Origin: Paracamarosporium sp. OC-R06-R3
Lineage: Eukaryota > Ascomycota > Dothideomycetes > Pleosporales > Didymosphaeriaceae
Length of the DNA: 64,000 bases
Assembly: GCA_019828545.1 (NCBI GenBank)
Contig: JACVRA010000063.1
Coordinates: 1 to 64,000 of the forward strand
Direction of reading: 5' to 3'
The stretch's first letter is position 1; every line of letters begins with the position of its first letter. A program made the position numbers and the translations under genes. A model generated the notes under the pieces. It ran no database searches. It saw only the letters and a list, made by a program, of their open reading frames with translations, and was not told where the DNA came from. Of this stretch, positions 33,281 to 44,673 are shown one piece after another.

Positions 33281-36195
33281 CGCGACAGCTTCAGGAAGGA
33301 TCGTTTCTCGTGCGACAAAGACGCAACTTCCCTGAAGGAAGCTGTAGTATGGTGAGACTATTCATATTGGAGGCATGAATAGCTTTTGGGCTCGTTGGGG
33401 TCGTCTGTTCGCATGCCATGTGGGGAGACATGGGATGGAACGTCCTGCATGTGGAGAGCTGCATTCCCCGCACGAGCCTCCCGAATGTGATTGGCTGCTC
33501 GTTTTGCTTCCTCCGACGTCCTCCAAGTCACATCTCTTGAGCATTCATGATAGCACATCCTCGGTCAAATTCACAGCACACTGTTCACTGAGCTTTCTGG
33601 GCTGGAGCGCTCTAACTGAACTTCCAACGAACCCTTTACGTTCACATTGCACAAAGATTGACTCGCACAAAATGGTCGTCCATAAACGTCCCTTTTGAGC
33701 TGGGTTCTTGGAAATAACTGTTTGTTGTATCCCCTTTTCCCATATTTTGAGAACAAAGTATCGATTCTAGAGCTCCTCATTCTTTCAACTACCTTGACGA
33801 TTACTCTAATGCTTTCGAGTGAATGTATCGGGAAGAAAATGACTACAGCACCAAGGTCGATGTACGACATTCTTCTACCATATTCCACCCAGATATAACT
33901 GACATGGCACACTTGAAAAGCCACGAATCCTCAGTCTGGTCTAGGCCCTGGATGTCGTCATCCTGGGCTACAGCAATCCCCCGTTACGGAACGCATCTCT
34001 TACTCTGAGTGACTTATATGGACACATGACATCACCCTCCCAAAGAAGCCCGTATGCAACAGATAAGAACGCTATTTGATAATGCGTTAGTTGTTCTCCT
34101 TGCTTCTACATGCAGATCTGTGGCAAACGCGATGTCCGTACATGCGAGGTGTATCAACGACCCCATCCTGCAGGCAATGCTCAGCCTAAACGCAAAGCGA
34201 TCCGCCTCATCGGTAACCCATAACAAGGATTACGAACCAAGGGTATATACAAATCTTACGCAACACATGCTTACACGCGTATTCACCGTCATTTCAAGAA
34301 AGCACATCACGTGGCCAACAACAGCGCAAAACTCCCCCAATCTGTCCACCAGCTCGCACGCAGTCTCAGATCCCTCTCGCGCACCGAAAAAGCTTACTAA
34401 TCCATCGTCTGATAGAAGAATCCATCGCGTCCACGGCCACCCCGACATCAGGGCCGACCCTCGTTCACGCCGTCACCGCACAGCGAGGCTGATGTGAGGC
34501 TGCCTCAGCCGCGAGGCCGCGATGACGGCCACGCGGAACGCACGTGGATTACCATGTGTGGCGCCCGTTTCAGACATTGTCTGTGCGTTTTACTGACTGC
34601 TACCGCATTTGCGGTGCCGACTATTCGCCCTATGCAGCCGTAGTGGTGGATCCGTAGTAAAGTAGGCGAGGCGCATGGGGCCGGGAGTGGGATGAGTATT
34701 GTCACGCCTGGATTTGCCTGATTGGGGACCTAGAGTTAAAAAGGTAATTCGGCTTCGGCGAAACATTGCTGGTGGAGAAAGGAAGACAGAAGGAGTCATA
34801 TGTGCGCGAGGGATTCACTGTCGCTGTGTCCGTCTGTCGGATATGGGTCATGATGCTGCGGCCTTGTATTGGATCATTATCGGACGAGTACGAGAAGTGG
34901 GAGCGTTGGGGGCGGGATCTACGGGGTAATAGCAGATTCTTCTTACTCTCTTGTACGCTGGCGGCACAGGCGGCGGGTATTGCGTATGGCGTGCATGATT
35001 TTTGCTGTTGGGGGCCAAATCGGAACGGGTTTGCGATGCGAGGTGCGCCGCCTTGCCAGGTTGCACGGGTGAGATTTATTGGATCGTGAAACATCGATGG
35101 AGTTGCTGGACCGTTCACTACATAGGGTATTTGCGCGCTGCATGTGTTGCAGCGGTGCGTCATGTGGGCGAGTGCAGCAAAAGGCGACGTTGGCGGATGA
35201 TGACAGCAATGCGCTTGTCAAGAAGCGCAAAGTCCAAGCGCAGGAGTGTGACTGATCCCATCTTTGCACCGCTACGGAAGTAGCCAGTGTTGTGGCGTGT
35301 GGCGTCGAGCTGTTGGTAAGTCTTGAGTAAACTGGCATCTCGTTTGTCCCTGCTTCCTCAGAATAGTGTACGAGGCGGCGTCGCTCGGACATGGGGGTCG
35401 CATTGCGGCTCAGCTGGGATTGTTAGTGCGAGTATTGATGAACCATTGCCAATATTTGCGTAACCCCAAATAAAGACGCTCGTGCAGTTCGTAAAAACAC
35501 TAGAATATGCCATTGCATCTGAAACTGTAACAACCTCGCAGATCTGGAATGTCATCCTCAAGGATCGTAAGGGTTACGCTCAAGGCGACGAGGTGGGGAA
35601 TACAAATACAATTACGGGCTTAGCCGCCAGCGCAAAGCGGTGTATGCCCAAAGGAATGGTAGCTGGGTCAGCTTCGCTCGAACAAAGGAACGACTATCTC
35701 CCATGATTGCTGACGAAACGAAGTGGAGTGTCGCACGTCGTTCCTCGTCTGAGAAAGTAACGCGAACTAGCGCTCCCACGGACCGCTCAGGCCTTTCCAC
35801 TCTCACGGCATATGGCATTCGGCCGATACATGATCCATTGTGTTAGCACCAGCCACAGCATTGAAGCCTTTTAGTCTTGTTACGGCATGTTGGACGCACG
35901 ACATGAAGAAAGAAAGCACCGACGCGGACTGAGCTATGGGCCTCAGAGCTCGCACAGCCACACCGTTCCTATAGCGTACCTCGCCGTCTTCGCGACCCGT
36001 AAGACATGGCTGCCACTCCTTCAGCTCCCGCATAAAGCTCCTGGCTCCGTTGCCCTTGAGTGGAAGCTTTGGGGTCGCTTACTTGCATATTGTGCCAGCC
36101 TTTCGTTCGTCAGTTTTGTCGCCATAGCATATATATTGTCACTCGCTTTCTCGTCTGAAATTTTCTTCTTCGTCATGTCTTATTGGGGTACAGTC
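33281..36195. other. Long gene-poor region
   Basis: About 2.9 kb without a supportable gene. Short open frames on both strands overlap heavily (around 34050-34500 and 34700-35160) and have no domains. The promoters of the vanillyl-alcohol oxidase and the adenylation-domain gene should lie at its two ends. Confidence 0.5.
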
Positions 36196-38132
36196 ATGGG
36201 TTCTACAACTAATGTTCAGCATGGCAGAAGACTGATGCCGGTTATGGTGGATCAGTTGGCGGCGGAGGAACCGGATCGTATCTGCTTTTCAATTCCACGG
36301 TCGACAGATTTGAGGGATGGATTTTTCGATATCAAAATGCAGACAGTAAGTTCACGTCCTGACTAATGTTTCCCACCGACGCTGACACCATCCAGTTTGC
36401 CAACGCTGTCCACAAGACCGCTCGATTTATCGAAAGAGAAATAGGCAGAAGCTCCATGTTCGAGACTGTTATGTATCTAGGAGAGCCTGATATGAGATAT
36501 TCTATTGTTTTGTTAGCCTTGTGAGTCGTCCTCAAGACCACTGGCCTTTGCGTCTGAAAGCATCACTTTCAGACATTTGCTGATCGAGCCATAGAATGAA
36601 AACAGGCCACAAAGTGAGTATCACCAGCAGAAAACGAAGCGGATCGACCGGCAGCGATCACATGTCTTCCTTCGTACTCGTATCTAACTATTGTTTAGGT
36701 ACTCTTTAGTTCTCATCAAAATAGCGTAGCGGCCCACGCCGAGTTAATTAAACGGACCGATTGCGGGATCCTTCTGTATACGGCTGGGATCCCTGTCTCA
36801 GGCATCCTAGAAACATACAGAATGGTGAGACGATCTCAAAATAGCTAAACAAGAGGGAAGTTGCTTAATGAATCCACAGGAGTCTCTATGCATGCCAGAG
36901 CTCGACTATTTACTCGATGACTCTATACACACTAGCCCATATCCGTACACCAAGACCTTTGAGCAAGCAAAACATCACCCATGCATGATCATCCATACTT
37001 TCTGTACAACAGAAATGCCGAGTCCGGTAGTCTGGACACATTGGCAGCTCGCAACGACAGATGCGCAGCGCCCGGTTCCAGACCTGGATGGACGGCCGAC
37101 GTTATTGGGAGGAGTGCAGGACAGCTCCAAGAGATCCTATTCTGGATTACCTATATTCCATGGCGCTGGAATCGTTTCGTCTTTGGCAAAAGTATTATCC
37201 AATGGCTGCACAGTCGTATTAGGTCCTGCTGGCATTCCTACTGCGAGTGTTTTCGAACAGGTGGTGGATTACGGGCGTGTGGATTCCGCATATCTGCTAC
37301 CGGCAACCCTTGAAGATATTGCTACCTCTTCAGCTAGCCTGGCAAAACTTGATCGATTGAAGTTCCTCACTTGTGTTGGAGGCAAGTCATTAGCAAATAC
37401 TCGACTTCATGTCATGACTAACATCCTGTAGGCCCTTCTCTATCGAAAGGTGCAGGCGATACTATCACGCAATACACCAACCTCTATACAATCGTAGCCA
37501 GCGCAGAAACTGGGACGCTAGTCCAACACGCCACCGACCGCAAAGATTGGCAGTACGTCTGCTTGAATCCAGATTACAACGGCATCGAGTGGCGGCCACG
37601 TGCTAGCCTCTACGAGCCAGTTTTCATAAGAAATAATGACCTTGCAGATATGCAAGGAATATTCAAAACGTCCTTAAGGTCCGACGAATGGTCAATGCCA
37701 GATCTCTACTCGAAACATAGTACCAAGCCACATCACTGGAAGTACGAGTGCCAAACAGATGATATCATCGTATTCAAAAATAGGCGAGAATTCAATCCCA
37801 CAAGACACGAGCGAATCATCGGTTCGCACGCACTAGTACAACATTGTGTGTTAGTAAACACAGGCAGAGATACACTTGCGGCTATAGTCGAGCTCAAACC
37901 TGATGTCAACTCTGGGCTGGGAGACGCGCGACAAACTATTATGGCTGAGCTAGCACCAAAGGTCGACGAAGCAAATATCTTCGCAGATATATCCGGTCAG
38001 CTGAACAGGAACGCTATCATTTTCGCGACAAGGGAAAAGCCATTTGCGATTGCAGAAAAAGGCCTTGTGCAGCGGAAAGCTACGATTGCACTCTATCAGC
38101 GGGAAATCGATGAGCTTTATGCGCAAGGATAG
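36196..38132 (+). CDS. Stand-alone NRPS-like adenylation domain with degenerate P-loop
   Basis: Six exons join with an open frame to about 540 residues: 36196-36345, 36396-36520, 36595-36613 (19 bases), 36699-36824, 36880-37381 and 37432-38132. The last intron is GC..AG (37382-37431) with a TGACTAAC branch site. The protein aligns by pattern with adenylation domains of fungal NRPS-like reductases: RLMPVMVDQLAAEEPDRICF at the start, LPIFHGAGIVSSLAKVL, ITQYTNLYTIVASAETGTL, a QTDDIIVF motif (A8 region) and EKGLVQRKA (A10 region). The ATP-binding A3 loop, normally HTSGTTGxPKP, reads HTFCTTEMPSP, losing the key glycines and lysine. The gene stops at DELYAQG, where a carrier domain normally starts; nothing coding follows. 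It is probably catalytically dead or altered. The exact ATG is uncertain (36175 and 36196 are both in frame). Confidence 0.75.
37382..37431 (+). other. GC-AG intron
   Basis: The 50-base intron begins GCAAGT and ends CTGTAG, with TGACTAAC as branch site 12-19 bases before the end. Removing it joins TGTGTTGGAG to GCCCTTCTC in frame, restoring CVGGPSLSKGAGDTITQY, the expected sequence of the family at this point. No GT donor gives an in-frame join nearby. Confidence 0.7.
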
Positions 38133-38799
38133 AGTGTGGTGAATATCGCGATTATATAATATCGGATATATCGATACTAGGCATGTCCGCCCTAATTTGT
38201 AATGTTGCGTCGCTGCATAATCAGGTGTTTCTTAGGCGAACAAATTAATTTAGACCTTTTGCTACATTTTGGATGGGGGGCCAAGTCGGCCGGATTATTT
38301 GTGGTGGGCGTAACCTTTTTCCGGTAGCATTTCCGAGTCAGGATTGTTTGCAGTTGAACATCTTCGTAACACATCAACGATCGTTATCACGGTCAGGGTT
38401 TCCGATTCACTAAACATGAAGTCTGTTTTCGACATTTTTAATTCCTACCCCGACCACAATGTATTCTAAATGTGATGTGTCGACGGTGTGTCGTGCGCTC
38501 TGTCTTGGTTGACCAGCTAGGGCGGCGTAGACACGCCCCAAGCTAACCCAAAACCAAGATTGCTTTGTAATTGCCCCCTCACTTTTCCAAGAGAACAATC
38601 AGTCTTGCACGCAAATGGCTACGTTGTTATCTCTACGGTGACATTCTGGGAGTAATGCGGGAGCAAAATCCTGTCAGAAAGCGAGCCCACGCCGTACAAC
38701 AACCGAGTATAAAAACACACATGACACGCCCTCCATTCACCACCCCATCAGAATCCAAATTCCCCTTCACAAAATTCAATCGCACCGCCTCCAACCACA
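38133..38799. other. Intergenic region, no carrier or reductase remnant seen
   Basis: The A and T-rich sequence directly after the adenylation gene shows no frame resembling a carrier or reductase domain. The promoter of the DUF1993 gene occupies the right end. Confidence 0.55.
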
Positions 38800-39351
38800 A
38801 TGACATCCCTTCACGCCCTCGCTCTCCCCCCGCTCATCCGCGGTATGCGCAACATCAGCGCCATCCTCCAGGAAGCCCAAACATCCGACATCGACGAGAA
38901 AACCATCCTCACCTCCCGTATCCATCCCACAATGCTTCCATTCTCCAACCAAATTTTCTTCATGACCGGCATAGCCACCCGCATCCCCACGGAAATCAAT
39001 CCTTCCCTGCCACCATCACCTCTCCCACCTCTCGAAGAAAATCCCACCTTGGACACCCTTATTGCGCGCCTCGCCACCGCAATCGAGTACCTGGAGTCCA
39101 TTGCACCTGAGGATTTAAACGGGAGAGAGGATGTAATTGTAAAATTACGGATTGACAGGAGGGCATGGGCTGGGGATATTGCGTACGTTCAGTATGGGGC
39201 CGTCGAGTTTGTGACTGTGCATGCGCACCCATATTTCTGGTTCCATGACGTTACGACGTACAACTTGCTGAGGCAATGTGGAATGGAACTTGGAAAGATA
39301 CCATTTCTGAACGCGGCAGGGTTGACGAAGTGGGAGTTCAGAGCGGACTGA
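38800..39351 (+). CDS. DUF1993 family protein
   Basis: Intronless, 183 residues, full length for the DUF1993 family (PF09351), a helical-bundle fold related to DinB-like proteins. Recognisable features are LPPLIRGMRNISAILQEA at the start, TSRIHPTMLPFSNQIFFM in the second helix, and the C-terminal AHPYFWFHDVTTYNLLRQCG followed by ELGKIPFLNAAG. Biochemical role is unknown; family members are widespread in bacteria and fungi. It is convergent with the GH76 gene, 167 bases away. Confidence 0.92.
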   Translation: MTSLHALALPPLIRGMRNISAILQEAQTSDIDEKTILTSRIHPTMLPFSNQIFFMTGIATRIPTEINPSLPPSPLPPLEENPTLDTLIARLATAIEYLESIAPEDLNGREDVIVKLRIDRRAWAGDIAYVQYGAVEFVTVHAHPYFWFHDVTTYNLLRQCGMELGKIPFLNAAGLTKWEFRAD

Positions 39352-39518
39352 TGGGCGTCGCAACTGCAAATTTTGCATTAGAATTGTAAAAGATATAGAG
39401 CGTGGGACATGTTTGGAGAATAGGAATTGGGTATCATTAGATATTATCCGCCAAATGCGCCGCCCCAGAATCATGCCTCGAGGCTGCTGTCGTAACATTG
39501 CCATGTCCTTCGTTCTCT

Positions 39519-40918
39519 TTAATTCACTGTGATGGCAGCAACGAGTGCTTCCATTGCGCTTGAATGTGTACTAGCATTCGCAGGGTTGACAAATGGCCCC
39601 GCCCAGTCGATACTCAGCATGTTCCCCTCATCTCTATCGTTCGCCCAAATGCTATTCGCATTTGCCTGGATGCACTTCACATACACGTCATCAGGCGCAG
39701 CGTCGTGGAGCAGTTGTAAGTTGCGCGCAAAAATGCCTTTGAATTGGGATCCGTCGGCGCCGCAATATGGCCCACACTTATCATGGATCACGCCGTTGTC
39801 ATCTGAAAGTTCAGTGATGGCAGCTTTGGCTATACTGGCGGCGAGCTCGAGGTATGATTCGTCGGGAGAGGCACGATTTAGCTCGACGAGACCGCCGAGA
39901 ATGACGCCCTGGTTATAGGACCATGTTGTCTAAATGATATTAGAAAAGCATGGTCACACTGTGAGGAACTTACCCTATTGTTATTTTTGCAATTCCTCGT
40001 CAGTCCATCATTAATAGTCCCCCGCTCATTAATCATACCAGTATCGGTGAACCAGTCTATCTCTTTCTTCGCCCATTCCACATAAGTCTCCTTATCATCT
40101 GCGCGGTTCGCGAGATGCGCCGCAGTCGACAAGAACAGCTCGTTTGCAATCGCGTTGACATAGTCTTTCTTCCAGCTCCAATAGATACCTCCGTTGCTGC
40201 ACCTTGTTCCCCAGGTCTTTGCCACAGCTTCAAAGATATCTTCAGCTAGATCGAGATATTCCTTGTCCTCCGTAATATCGTAGGCGGCAATCCACCCAAG
40301 CGCCCACCACAGATCATCGTCGTAAAAACCATCGAGCCAATCATTTGCGTCGGCAGCCGCAACTTTTGCTTTCTCCTCTGTCTTATAGATGGGCAACTGT
40401 GTCACATCGATATATTCGCCGGTCGGTTTGTTCCAGTCGCTGGGATATACCGTAACGAGTTCGTCTTCATTATCGAGGATCTTATTGTATCCTGTCTCCA
40501 CCCCGGTCGAGTTGTACATTACTAATGTATCGCTACTATCTCTCTTCCTGGTAGGATTTCCTTCCACACCTGGCTGTGGGTTCTGCGCTGGCGCTTGCAC
40601 GAGAGTGTTGGCGAATATGCGAGATGCCCTGCTCAAGTCAGTGAAAGTGATCCTAACGGTTTTACTACTGTCGTACAAGCTCTGTAGTTGTGGATTTGAG
40701 TCAACCTTCGCAAGGTTTGCGACCATCGTCATGACATTCGCCGAGTTCCACCACCCCGTCGTACTCCACAGACCAGTGCCAGCATTGTACCAAATTTGGA
40801 GTGCTGAGAGAGCGAATTCGGCGCGTTTCGTTGGGTCGATTATATCGCTTTGAGCCAATACATTAGAAGCGAAAGAAGAAGAGAGTATAATCGTATGTAT
40901 CAATGCAGAAGAGTACAT
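39519..40918 (-). CDS. Secreted glycoside hydrolase family 76 (endo-alpha-1,6-mannanase type)
   Basis: Two exons, 39974-40918 and 39519-39929, with a 44-base intron, give 451 residues. The N-terminus MYSSALIHTIILSSSFASNVLAQ is a signal peptide. The GH76 (alpha/alpha)6-barrel carries the catalytic double Asp in the stretch GFYDDDLWWALGWIAAYD. Other family marks are GIYWSWKKDYVNAIANELF, TWSYNQGVILGGL just after the intron, and CGPYCGADGSQFKGIFARNL. GH76 enzymes cleave alpha-1,6-mannan backbones; in fungi they act in wall remodelling or on foreign mannan. There is no GPI-anchor tail (ends AITVN), unlike yeast Dfg5/Dcw1, so a free secreted enzyme is expected. An upstream in-frame ATG at 40949-40951 would put 11 residues before the signal peptide and was not used. 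Confidence 0.92.
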
Positions 40919-42369
40919 GTTGTGCGTCTGTAGAACAATAGCATTAAGCAATATCGAAAGATAAAGAATGATATGACAACACCGAAACAGACACAGGAAC
41001 TGCTACGACGGAACAACGTGTAACCACAAACCTCTTCAGCGCCGAAAAAGCGGCTCTGACAGTGTTTATACGTGGGACGAAACATTTCGGTGCCCCACGT
41101 GGATGTCACGTCTCCACAGGTACGATCATATTGTTGTGACCCGCCCTCCCCCTCTCATCTAAACACGCGCAATACAAAGGGGAGAACTGAAAGGCGCAAG
41201 GAGTTGGCGATTGACGAAGGGCCATTAGTACAATACATGCAATGCTGGGCGAGAGAAGCAAGAGAAGTCTCACATATGCGCTAAATTTAGCGGGACTTGG
41301 AATCGGGGACCCGGTTTCAAGATGTGACCGCCAGGTCCCTGAACGTCGAGGCCGGGCGTTTTAAGGGGGACCTGATTAGGTACAAAGGCGTAGACGGCGA
41401 TCGAGGGGAGAAGAAGCGCACGTGCATACATATTGCCCGTTTCGTGCGAAGTGCGGATGAATTGCTACGGCGGTAGAAGCAATGATCCAGGCTGTCAATT
41501 ACGTAGGCTCGAACATCAGATTGACAGTAGTAACAAAACACAGATGAGAAATTCTGTCGAGAGGGCTTGTGAGTGGTGCCACGCGTTTGATGTTAACCCT
41601 TCTTGCATTGTCACAGAGGTGATGACGCAGCGCCTGGCCAGTGCTTATCCTACTTCTTTGAGTCTAGCCGATCACGTGCATATATATTCATTGGGTGACA
41701 GTAAAACTTTGATATGTTGTGATAATCCATCAACGTGCGTAACAAGCCACTGAAAACTGGAGTCCTCGAGATGGTACAATGGAGCGCACTCTTTCGGATA
41801 TGGTGTCTATCTTGAAACTTCTCAGGCATCCGACGGACGTGTTTCAGTCGTCAACTGCGAGAGCTGCTTCGTTGGTGACGGTCGCAGCAGTCGCCAAAGT
41901 CTGGCCGGTAATTCGGCTCTTCAACTCCACACCACTGGTGATCAGAGGTTAATTCCCAACTCTTACGGTATAAGCTTGTACTTGCTATAGGCCTTTCAAA
42001 AGGGACCCCAGTCAATTGGGTACGAGAAGGGGCGCATCGCCTGCCAAAATAGATTTGCGGGCCTTGTGGATAAGGCATTGCAGATCAAGGGTGAGCTCTG
42101 AAACACCGGAGCCGCGTGTATACTATCACGTGATCGGGTGTTTGAGGCGCTGAACATGTACTTTGTACGTGCATTCGCTCATTCGTTGCCGAATTAGTCT
42201 TCGCTGCAAGGAGTTGTGCTGTCTCTGACAGGGGCTCGCACAGAGCATATACGTGCGTTGTCAACTGCATCAGCAGAGGTTATCCTGAATGTGGATGAGT
42301 ACTTCTGGCTCAAACACGTTTGCTCAACGTATACCTGTTAAACACCGGTTTAAGCGGATGGTGGCCCCT
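40919..42369. other. Intergenic region, no gene supported
   Basis: About 1.45 kb. Upstream of the GH76 gene and downstream of the Zn2Cys6 regulator. Short open frames (41433-41753 plus, 41317-41541 minus) overlap and have no domain. Confidence 0.55.
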
Positions 42370-44067
42370 TTAGGCAATCAGTATTTCATAGCCTAGCTCG
42401 TCGATATCGCTAATCCAGCAAGAACTGTTGGCGCCGTATTTGTCTTTACAGCTCCAAATGATCTCCAATGTCTTCTTTGCCGTGTGGACATAACCCCAAT
42501 ACAGCAGATTGTAGAATTCATCCAGCTTGTCCATGATCCATTTGCGACGAGCGAGACCTTCGCATTCAGCCCCTGCCAGGACCAAAGGCCAGCTTATTGA
42601 TTTGTAAAGTGTATCTCCGGGTTTAAAGAAGGAAACGTGCTGGAGAATTTCATCGGCGAGTTCAGTAAGGCTAACAAGTGCTATGCCACTGGCGGGGTCG
42701 ATAAGCGGATTGGTGTATGGTAATGCGCGAGCGAGATAAATGCAAACGGCAGCACGATGCGCAAATGCTATGTGCATTCGATGATCAAGATTCTCCGAAG
42801 GAGATGCGGGCTCGAACTTGTAGGCCCAAAGCTGATGCTGGTCAGCACGGCTACGTTATGAGAGATAGAGTGTACATACCGCAGGGTCAAAAGCAAGAGC
42901 TGCCTTCAATAAAACGCCGACCTGATCCTGCACATGAATAGCGATCTCATCTGAAATGTGCTCACGCGTGTCTTCTAGCTTGAAAGACTCCACCATGATA
43001 CCCAGCAATGGACCAGGCAAAGATAGATAGTTGTTAGTCTCAGCGTATTGCAAGATAGGATCCAAGTCGATAGACTCTGGTATCAACACCCGCGCGGTGG
43101 CAAAGGTAAATGTGCTTCCAATAACAAAGAACACAAGGAAGTCCGTGAGTATAGCCAGGCGTAGCTTGCTCATTGGTTGTTGCAGATAGGGAGGAGTATC
43201 AAGACGCTCGATCAATTTTCGGGCACCCTCGATATGCACCCGCCACTTGTCCCGACCTGACTCAATCAGATCGTAGTTGATAAACATTAGTATAGAAGCT
43301 AGTATGAGATCCACATTGGCTGGAGTGACCACTGCAACGGATTGCGCCATAAGAGAAAGCGCTTGTTGCTTCGCGAGCAGAGCATCTGCGTACGAAGTCT
43401 TCATTGGTCCGCCGAACCTGCTCACGTTTTGATAATATTGGACAAGACATGGTCTCGTTTCCGGCTGATATGTTGACGGAGTGATAGGGTCTCGTGAAAT
43501 ATTGAAAACATGCCGAGCGGAACCTGCCAAGATGATGTGCAGCAGCGTGGGGTGTGCGGTTGTTGCAGGGACGAGATCGCGAAATGGATTATGACCAGGT
43601 CCACCGTCGTATATGACTAAATCCATGCATATTTGAGTGACAAAATGGTAGAGGTAATATCGCGAATTCGGACTAAGATCTTGGTAAAGAGGATCGATGA
43701 GTGTAGTGTGGACCGTCATCTCGGCTTCCTGTCGAGGGATTTCCTCAATTTCAGAGGCGTTCTTCGACGGTTCCTCATGCTTTTGAGCCTCATGTCGAAT
43801 AAGTGCTTGCTCATTTTCTGGTCTGGTCGGATTTTGTATAGGCGCATTTCCCTTTTTTGACTGGAATTTTTCCTCATACGTCTTTCCCATCATCTTGCCG
43901 CGGCTAGCTACACCTTGGTTCCACACGAACAGCTTGCCATAGCCCAGGCACTCGGTCCCTGAAGACAAACATTTGTGACACACTGGTAACGATCGATCGC
44001 ATTTCCAGCGACGCCTCCTGCAGTTGTGGCAGGCTTTCGTAGGTAGTGTGATGTCGGGAGGTAGCAT
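42370..44067 (-). CDS. Zn2Cys6 transcription factor
   Basis: Two exons, 42880-44067 and 42370-42831, with a 48-base intron, give 549 residues. The Zn(II)2Cys6 DNA-binding domain lies at residues 13-40: CHNCRRRRWKCDRSLPVC then HKCLSSGTEC, with the six cysteines at canonical spacing. A basic linker follows, then a fungal-specific helical regulatory domain (Fungal_trans_2, PF11951-like), seen in HPTLLHIILAGSARHVFN, VVTPANVDLILASILMFINY and LVSLTELADEILQHVSFF. It should act in the nucleus on CGG-type sites. It is divergent from the MFS transporter at 44674, with starts 607 bases apart, a common arrangement of regulator and target efflux pump; that link is inference. Confidence 0.92.
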
Positions 44068-44673
44068 TAGGTAAGAAAGATGCGGGGTGTGTCGAGGTTT
44101 TTCTCTATTCGGCTACCCGCTAGTGACTCCTACAGATCTTTGGATAGCAGAGACATGCACCCTTAACGGCCGGTGAGCTCAGGCATGACTAGAATGTCGG
44201 GATGGTTGACGCGAAAACTTGGCTTTGGTTGTCGGCAGACGTTTAGACGGTATGGTGGGCCACATGCGCGACATCAACCATTCATGTCGTGTTCCGCTAA
44301 TTACATCAGCAACCTTCTTTGCCTCTTTGACGCAAGCTTTTTCGTGCGCCTCTCAAACTTCACTGCGCTACAGCATGCGCTAACCCGAAAGGGCAGCCAA
44401 GCCTCATCGTTCTACGGTTGGTCCACATTAAGACGGTAAGGTTGTGGACGTCACAAGAATACGGTGGCTGAGAAATCTATGGAATTGTTCAGCAATGTGT
44501 TTCTCACCGGGCGTCACGGCGCCCGATGTTGTTCTTCAAAAAGGATTCGGACGCGCTGAAGTGTATAAGAAGCAAAAGGGACCTTCAGAATCAATTTCGT
44601 CATACTGATTTAGTAGCCCTTCAAACACGAATTCCGAGACTCCAAAGACAGTCACCTGACGTCGATATCCATC
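44068..44673. promoter_or_regulatory. Divergent promoter region of the Zn2Cys6 regulator and the MFS transporter
   Basis: 606 bases shared by two divergently transcribed genes. CGG triplets that could be half-sites for Zn2Cys6 binding occur (for example ccggtg at 44170-44175, tcggc at 44234-44238, aagacggta at 44430-44438), but none forms an obvious palindrome. No gene lies inside. Confidence 0.4.
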
